From JAHELQ01 sp965603365 (GTDB taxonomy: Bacteria; Acidobacteriota; Aminicenantia; UBA2199), in contig CBFDCR010000137.1 in assembly GCA_965603365.1 (NCBI GenBank), positions 1 to 5,592 on the forward strand: DNA of 5,592 bases, in the 5' to 3' direction. The notes below the pieces were generated by a model. It was not told the origin of the DNA, ran no database searches, and was given only the letters and a program-made list of their open reading frames with translations. The stretch's first letter is position 1, and the number at the start of each line of letters is the position of its first letter. The position numbers and the translations under genes are program-made. This document shows, one piece after another, positions 5,524-5,592 of this stretch.

Positions 5524-5592
5524 ATTCTAACACAAATTTTTAAAAAATCAACCCTTTTTGTGATTTTTTTTTTATTTTGTTTATTGTTGTGG
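5524..5592 (+). CDS. Possible start of a secreted or membrane protein, non-canonical start, runs off the right edge
   Basis: From ATT at 5524 the frame is open for 23 codons to the window edge. It reads I-L-T-Q-I-F-K-K-S-T-L-F-V-I-F-F-L-F-C-L-L-L-W, with a lysine pair followed by an uninterrupted hydrophobic run, the shape of a signal peptide or first membrane segment. A very strong Shine-Dalgarno sequence ends ten bases before the ATT. ATT starts are rare (infC is the classic case). The in-frame GTG at 5560 has no ribosome binding site. The hydrophobicity may merely reflect the T-rich DNA, because T-rich codons encode Phe, Leu and Ile. The frame may equally be non-coding. Confidence 0.22.
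   Translation, partial: MLTQIFKKSTLFVIFFLFCLLLW

Noticed and set aside
5510..5530. GTG start overlapping the strong Shine-Dalgarno sequence
   Set aside because: The frame stops at TAA (5528-5530) after six codons, and the GTG lies inside the ribosome binding site itself.
5524..5551. Minus-strand promoter-like pair TTGATT-N16-TAGAAT
   Set aside because: The region is so A/T-rich that such matches are expected by chance, and no minus-strand gene lies downstream for over 1.9 kb; that direction runs antisense into the symporter.

Overview
The window looks like ordinary chromosome from a Gram-negative bacterium, with one small accessory gene. A secreted protein carrying a TonB C-terminal domain and a secretin/TonB short N-terminal (STN) domain, beside an ECF sigma factor and a zinc-binding anti-sigma factor, implies a cell with an outer membrane. 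The wording of the TonB domain (PRYP...QWVYEP...) reminds me of Acidobacteriota and Aminicenantes proteins. That is recall only; a deltaproteobacterial-type host is not excluded.

Left part, minus strand (1-3417). At the left edge is the beginning of a protein that resembles DUF362 proteins, with its own extended -10 promoter. A strong rho-independent terminator (about 265-313) separates it from a four-gene minus-strand series, in transcription order: tatD-family nuclease (2641-3417), ECF sigma factor (2003-2575), membrane anti-sigma factor (1518-2009) and the TonB_C/STN protein (330-1502). The sigma stop and anti-sigma start overlap (ATGGTGA), and the last gene follows after 15 bases with a good ribosome binding site. 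These three are therefore very likely co-transcribed, and tatD possibly with them. The natural reading is an envelope-signalling unit: a periplasmic protein senses or contacts an outer-membrane machine, the anti-sigma factor spans the inner membrane, and the sigma factor acts in the cytoplasm. The link between the last gene and the sigma/anti-sigma pair is inferred from position.

Middle (3418-3977). A divergent intergenic region carries promoters for both directions, a 6-bp-arm inverted repeat over the tatD -10 and a 20-base-spaced direct repeat reaching the -35 of the rightward gene. That gene (3532-3879) is an orphan HicB-type antitoxin/regulator without a neighbouring hicA. It is AT-rich compared with tatD, and its promoter sits so close to the ATG that the mRNA should be leaderless.

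Right part, plus strand (3978-5592). A sodium:alanine/glycine symporter (AGCS family) has its own near-consensus sigma70 promoter and ends in a GC-rich terminator. A perfect 13-bp A/T inverted repeat follows, sharing the terminator's T-tract and abutting a perfect Shine-Dalgarno sequence. Behind that, an open frame reading like a signal peptide runs off the window, but it has no ATG, GTG or TTG at the expected distance.
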